Source of the DNA: Plakobranchus ocellatus
Taxonomy: Eukaryota > Mollusca > Gastropoda > Plakobranchidae
Assembly (NCBI GenBank): GCA_019648995.1
Contig: BLXT01004580.1
Span: 2,434,171-2,454,585 of the forward strand
DNA length: 20,415 nucleotides
Reading direction: 5' to 3'
The position numbers were made by a program, and so were the translations under genes. Shown in pieces: positions 12,501 to 18,500 of this stretch. Numbering within the stretch: position 1 is the stretch's first letter; every line of letters starts with the position of its first letter. The notes under the pieces are model-generated. The model was given only the letters and a program-made list of their open reading frames with translations. It did no database searches and was not told the DNA's origin.

Positions 12501-15500
12501 CTGGAATTAAAGTAAAGAAAAAGATCATGGACTCAAGGAGAATGCCTGGCATGTGATGCTATAACATTTTCTAACTACATGTACACACAGTTTTTTGTGG
12601 TCACTAGGCGAAATGTAATTTTTATTTTCTGTATTCTATGAGAATTGGCAGTATATTCTTAGCCATGTAAAATTTTATGAGCAATATTACAATTGTGCAT
12701 TTGCCTTCTTTTTATCTCATCAACAGGTAATGTTTGGACAGTTGTTTTCACTGCCTAGAGCTCCTTATTTAGATCTTTTCTATGGATCAACTTTCATTGA
12801 GCTCTGTAAACTCCAGCCCACATCCATGCCAGAAGTAGTATCCTTTATAGAGAAATATACATATGTATTTTTTTTATTCTTGTATCCTCAAATGCATCCT
12901 CAGGGTCCTTGAACTAACCTATTTGTTTCCAAAGGTGCTGTGCTTGCATTTTTCCTTGTTTTATTGTATTTTTATTTGACATTCAATAATTTAGGTTTCA
13001 GAAGTAAAAAAAAGTATACGAATACCGCACTCCCAGAAACATATAAATAAGTTTAAGGATCCAGAAGATGCAATGGTGGTTGAAGGAAATGAAACAAATA
13101 TAGTAAAAGAATACAACTACCAACTCAAAATCATAAGAACAATTAAACAATTCAGAGTATACGTAACAACGTTTTGCCCGTAAGGTTTTATCAAGTAAAA
13201 AAATTATGATCACAAATAAGATATCATAAATACTTGCTAGGCAAAGAATCAAGACATAAAATATAAGCTTAATGTTTAAAGCTTATTTGAAATGAGAAAA
13301 TCAGTTAATGAAAAGCATTCTTATAAGGTGTGAAAAAAAAAGAAAAAGTATACATATTTTACATATGTGTTCATACACACATTCACATATAGGCATACAC
13401 ACTTATATATAGACATACATAGAATACACATAGGTACAGATGTATGTACACATACATCTACATATGCATACAATTAAAGCATGTATATATTGTGAATTAT
13501 TAAGTGTCTAATCCATAATTGTCTCTCTTGCTTTCTCTCTCTCCCTCTCTCTCACTAGCTGAATGGAACCCTCTCAAATAATTAAATTAGATTAGCGAGT
13601 TGTAGTTGAGCAGATAGAAAGAAACAATTTAAACATTTTAAAGTAACAGAGTATTGTATCAGTTCATACCAATGTAAAATTATATGAAGGAGTGTATCAG
13701 GCCACAAGTAGGAGGTAAATTATTTTGTTGAAAAAGAATGACGTAAATGTATGGGGAAAGATGACTTTTCATTAATGGTCAACCCTTGTGGTTCTGTTGT
13801 TTTTTAAATGTGAATCCAAAACGTTTCTTCATTGAGTCTGCTGATAGTGTCAGAGTGTGGTAGGTGATCGATAGCAATAATACTGAGGTGTTTGATGTTA
13901 GGATCTATAAGATTAAAATGTTTAGCTACTGGGGTGTCTAGGTGTCTTGCTATGGATCACCTAGGCACCCTAGTAGCTAACATTTCAACAAAAAAAAAAT
14001 TGATGCATGACTTATCCCAACAGTTACAAATCAGAAATAACAGAAAGAGTTGCCATACTTTTGGAATCTTTAAACATTAATGAAGTTTAGCAAATGTGAT
14101 TCATCAAGATTTGAATTAAGAGGATTTACCTATGCTGTGAAAAAAAAATTTTTTCTTTGGAATTTGAATGCTTGCATTTAATTTTTTTTTTTTATGCAGC
14201 AAATACATTGACTTGACAGGCTTTTGTTCCCAGTAATCGTCAAAAGTTCATAAAAATTGTGACAGAATTTATTATTCAATTCTGGTTAAAATTATGTGGA
14301 TTATTTAGAGAGAGAGAGAATGAGAAAAGTTTGAGTGGTATCAGAAGACATAAATGTTATTTGCTTTTAACTTTGATTAGCTTGCCCAAGCATCTGAAAT
14401 GCTGTTTGACAGAATTGACTCAATGCATTCTATTTGTATTGAAAGGTAAGTAGATATCTAGAAATTTTAGAGCTTTTAGATTTGTTCTTTACCATTCATG
14501 ATTTATGTGCACACACATTCAAATATTATGACATTACAGACCACAACTTTCATAAAGAAATAAATGCAACAACTTGACAGAGAAAGTTGTGAACCATACT
14601 GATTAAAAAACTAGGGAAACAAATTGGCATAAATCTCTTTTTGTGCACAATTTCAGGATATTAATGCATAATATTCAATGCAGAAGCCCAAACATTTCTT
14701 TATATTTCTTTTCCAAAACTGTTTAAACTTTTTGAAAAATATATAAACAAAATCATTACAGGTCAGATTACCAAATTGTAATTTTGTGCCTCACTCAAAC
14801 ACTAAGCAAGAAAATTTTTCTTTTTGCTTGTTCTTCCTTCATCACGTATAGGTTTGTCCAGTGGTTTGCATACCATCTGAGTAACTTCCAATACAAGTGG
14901 AGCTGGGATGATTGGGAGGAATGTGTTTCCATGGATGCTAATGCTCCCAAGTCAAAGTTTGTACGCGAAGTTTTGCTGCAGTGTTTGAGGTAGGATCACT
15001 TCTTTAAACTGAATTAGCTTAAGAAATCAATCATCATAGCCACTCAACAAAGAACCTTGGGATATTTATTTTGGAAAAAGTCAGTTGACAAACACCTCAA
15101 CAGTTTCCACTTTTCTCTGTCCTCTTGCTGATCTCAACTGACGTACCTTTTTGCTTCTTTCTCTGAAAAAAAAGAGAGCTTATGCACATGTATAAACATT
15201 TAATCTAATGAAACCTCTCCATACTATAAGTCATCAAGAAAATAGAAACAAGGCTGCACTTCATTTTTGAGATATTGACTTGTTCTACTCAATAATATTT
15301 TGTATAAATTATCCTCTAGATTCTCCTACCATCAAAGAGTTGTGGAGTCTGTGCCAGAATCTTTCGCACCTCTTATTCCGTCTGAACCCAAGGCTTACTA
15401 CAGATATGATCAAGAGGGTGCAGGTTAGTATATTCATACTTTCTTGCATTTCTGCTTTGGCTTTTTCTTTTTATTTTGCAGCTTAAGTAGGGTGGGGGGT

Positions 15501-18500
15501 CCAACATTATGTAAGTGTGGTGGCTTTAATGGATAAATTGAAGAATTTATTTTTTTTACAATTTTTTGAAAAAATACATAAACCAGCAGTAGTAAGTTTA
15601 CTGAAATTTTTTTTTCTTTTTTCATCATAACCCACGACTCCATCCCTGCAACATGCCTTAATCAATATCTTAAATTTCTTAGGATCTTTACCTGGAACGA
15701 TGCATGCCCACAAACTGATTGCATCTATTCGAAGCAAGTGTACACCTGAGGAAGCTGCTATTCTACTGAAGGAATTGCCAAATGTTTATCCTAATGGACA
15801 AGAGAATGGTGATTTGAAAATAGAAAGCTCTTAGTTCTAAGTATGGCACAAGAATAACTTAAGCAGATATTTTTATAAATTCATATAAAAGTGTTAAAGA
15901 GGAAAAAAGGTCATCTTCATGATAGCATGCAACTTTGAATGAAAAAATTTTACAATTATAATTTTTTTTTTGTTAGGTTGATTGGAATCTCCTTTGGTAA
16001 AAAGTTTTGTCATCTTCATTACCTAGGTTTGGGCATTTTGAGTCTTATATCACATCTGTTAAAAAACTCTTCCATCTTGGCATAAAATTAAGTTAGATTT
16101 GACTCACTATCTAGTTTCAGTGTGCACCTCTAAAATAAATGTATATTGTAGAATTTTAGGCAGTATTAGCATTTAAAATGTAATGATTGTAATCCTGCAC
16201 TGTTTTCAAAGTTTATTCATTGAAACCATCGGTAATCAGTCAGAGACAGAAGTCACTAGTGATAGATTTTGGTATCACAGGATGCAGTCTGAGGCTGCAA
16301 CAATGGTTTGAAGTGATCAAAATGAAACTTGCATCTCATTTGGATAAATATTGTGTTATGGTACATAATAATTCCAGCCTTTGCCACAGTAAACTTTGTT
16401 GGTAATTCAAAAGTATATGGGAATTTATAATTTGATATCTTAGATTCATTTGAATTGTTCTCATATCATTTACAAAATTATGTGTTAAAGGAGAGATCAG
16501 GTATTCAATCAAATTTAACAATTATGAAATAAGAATATTACCAATCTTTTTATCAATTTCAGAAAATTCATCATTCAATCCACTGAAAATAGATGTCTTC
16601 TTTGCAACTCTTCTACATCTTGGCTCAAAATCTATCAGCCATTCTTTTGCTGCTTTAGCCAAGTAAGGCTGTGTAATGTAGTTTTAAATAATGCTATTGG
16701 ATTTATAAAGTTATTGTGTTATAAAAAGTAATGGGTCATCACTGCAAATTTTGATACATCATTTTTTTTACAGCGATATTTAAAATTTAAAGATTTCATC
16801 TTAATATAGCAAAGTTTTTAAGATTACAGTTTTAGATACACATATTGCATTTTCCAAATGTGTAAAAACTTTTTTTTTAGTCTGTTTATGTTTGAAGAAA
16901 ATACGCTAAAATTAGTTCAATGGTGTGATGCTCGAAATTGTTTGTCACAGCATAGGATTCAAAAGCTTTTTGTCCTCATAAATTTTGTATCCCTTATGAG
17001 AGGGGTTTGTACTTAACGGACAGTAATCTGATTCAGCTGTTTTGAATCAGTTCAATCTTTATACATATAAATCAGAAGCAAGTTCCAGATCTAATCTTCT
17101 TTTTTTTAGATTTTCCTCTTGGAAGTTAACCCATTCTAATTTTCTCCTTTATCTGCACATATGGCGATATATCTGCGCTGACAAGTTTCTATTCTTGTTT
17201 CTTGGGCATAAATTACATATGCACCCAAAAAAAAAACCCCATCTTGAAAGAGTTAATCTTCATATGCAATACAGTCACAACACTACTAGTTGGTTAAAGG
17301 CTTATCTTTAAATTATATTGTGTGTTGCAATGTTTTAAAAATATTCTAGTTTGGCTGTTTATTGGCATAAAGGTTTCACATTATATAAAGGGCTGAAATT
17401 ACCAAGTTTTTCATGCTTCAAACTAAAAAAAGTTGATAAAAGTAAAAATTCACTGTTTGTAGTTGTTTATATTTTTTCTCACTATTATGCCATTTAAATA
17501 TTCATAACCATTCAGACTTCATTGGAAATTTTTTTCTTTTTAACAGATTCCACCCAAATCTGAAATCTCTTGCAGAATTTGATGATGGTAAAGTCTGTCT
17601 TCTAAAAGTTTTGTATGAAGTTTGGAAAACAAATCAACAGGTAAATGATTATTTTTAGGCTTTCATCAGTGACATATGTAATAGTTAATCAGCAGGAAAT
17701 TAAATTTAGAAAATCAGAAACTATTTTTTAGAAGAAGGGGGAAGAATAATTGCTGTGAAGCAGTTAATCATTGATTTTTTTTTTAATAATATACACAAAT
17801 TTGTGGTGATGGTACAAGCAAAACAGGTTTTATTTTTCATCCATTTATTTCATTTTCATTTTTTTTCTGTAAGAGAGTAGATTTTGTTATGTCTATTACT
17901 TGATCACATTTTACTAGATTTAACTTATTTTAGAGCAAAAGAAAAATTGATAATATTGGGCTTTAAAGTTGCATAAAGTTTTGAAATTTTTATTTTTAAT
18001 TTTTAGCACCAAGTCAGTATTAGTATTCAACCTTAATTCCCTTTGTTTGACAATTTCTTGCAGATGATGGTTGTTTTAGTGGACAAACTCCTAAGAACTG
18101 AAGTGGTAGACTGCTCCTCTGTGGCCAACTGGTTGTTCTCTTTTGAGATGCAACATGATTTTACCAGGTTGAGAAAATTTTTTTTCTCTTGTTACCTTTT
18201 GAGATAAAAAGAAAAAAGCAATTTATCCCTTTCCAACCTAATCGTGTGCCATGGGTACTAGTCTTATTAACTAAGGAGCAACTTCGCCCTATGAAGCTCG
18301 TGTCAAAGCCAGGGGACATATAAAGGGCCTGGTAAGGGCAAATTGGGATCAAGAACTAGATCTAGATCTTATAATACTGCCACAACAATTGAAACGACCA
18401 TAAATGCTGATCCGCCATGGCAAATCAAAAAACTGTCCGTCATGCCTTACCAAAATGTTGCATCACAAAGGGGTTAATCCTAATATCTTCATTAAAAAGT

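Larger units (their letters stand above)
12838..14380 (+). other. Intron, 1543 bases
   Basis: Contains a weak hammerhead-ribozyme-like trace on the minus strand (13158-13196), a tract of CATACA/TATA-like repeats (about 13345-13475), a CT microsatellite (about 13519-13553) and a long imperfect palindrome (13916-13985). These may belong to one or more dispersed elements on the minus strand. The stretches 12838-13150 and 13990-14380 are plain AT-rich sequence. The acceptor is CTTTGATTAG. Confidence 0.85.

Noticed and set aside
12998-13252. Minus-strand open frame of 84 residues, rich in Phe, Tyr and Ile
   Set aside because: Composition follows the AT-rich DNA; no start context or homology. The region is better seen as part of a dispersed repeat.
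13345-13475. CRISPR-like or satellite array in the CATACA tract
   Set aside because: Units are short and irregular, with no spacers; it is a degenerate microsatellite in a eukaryotic intron.
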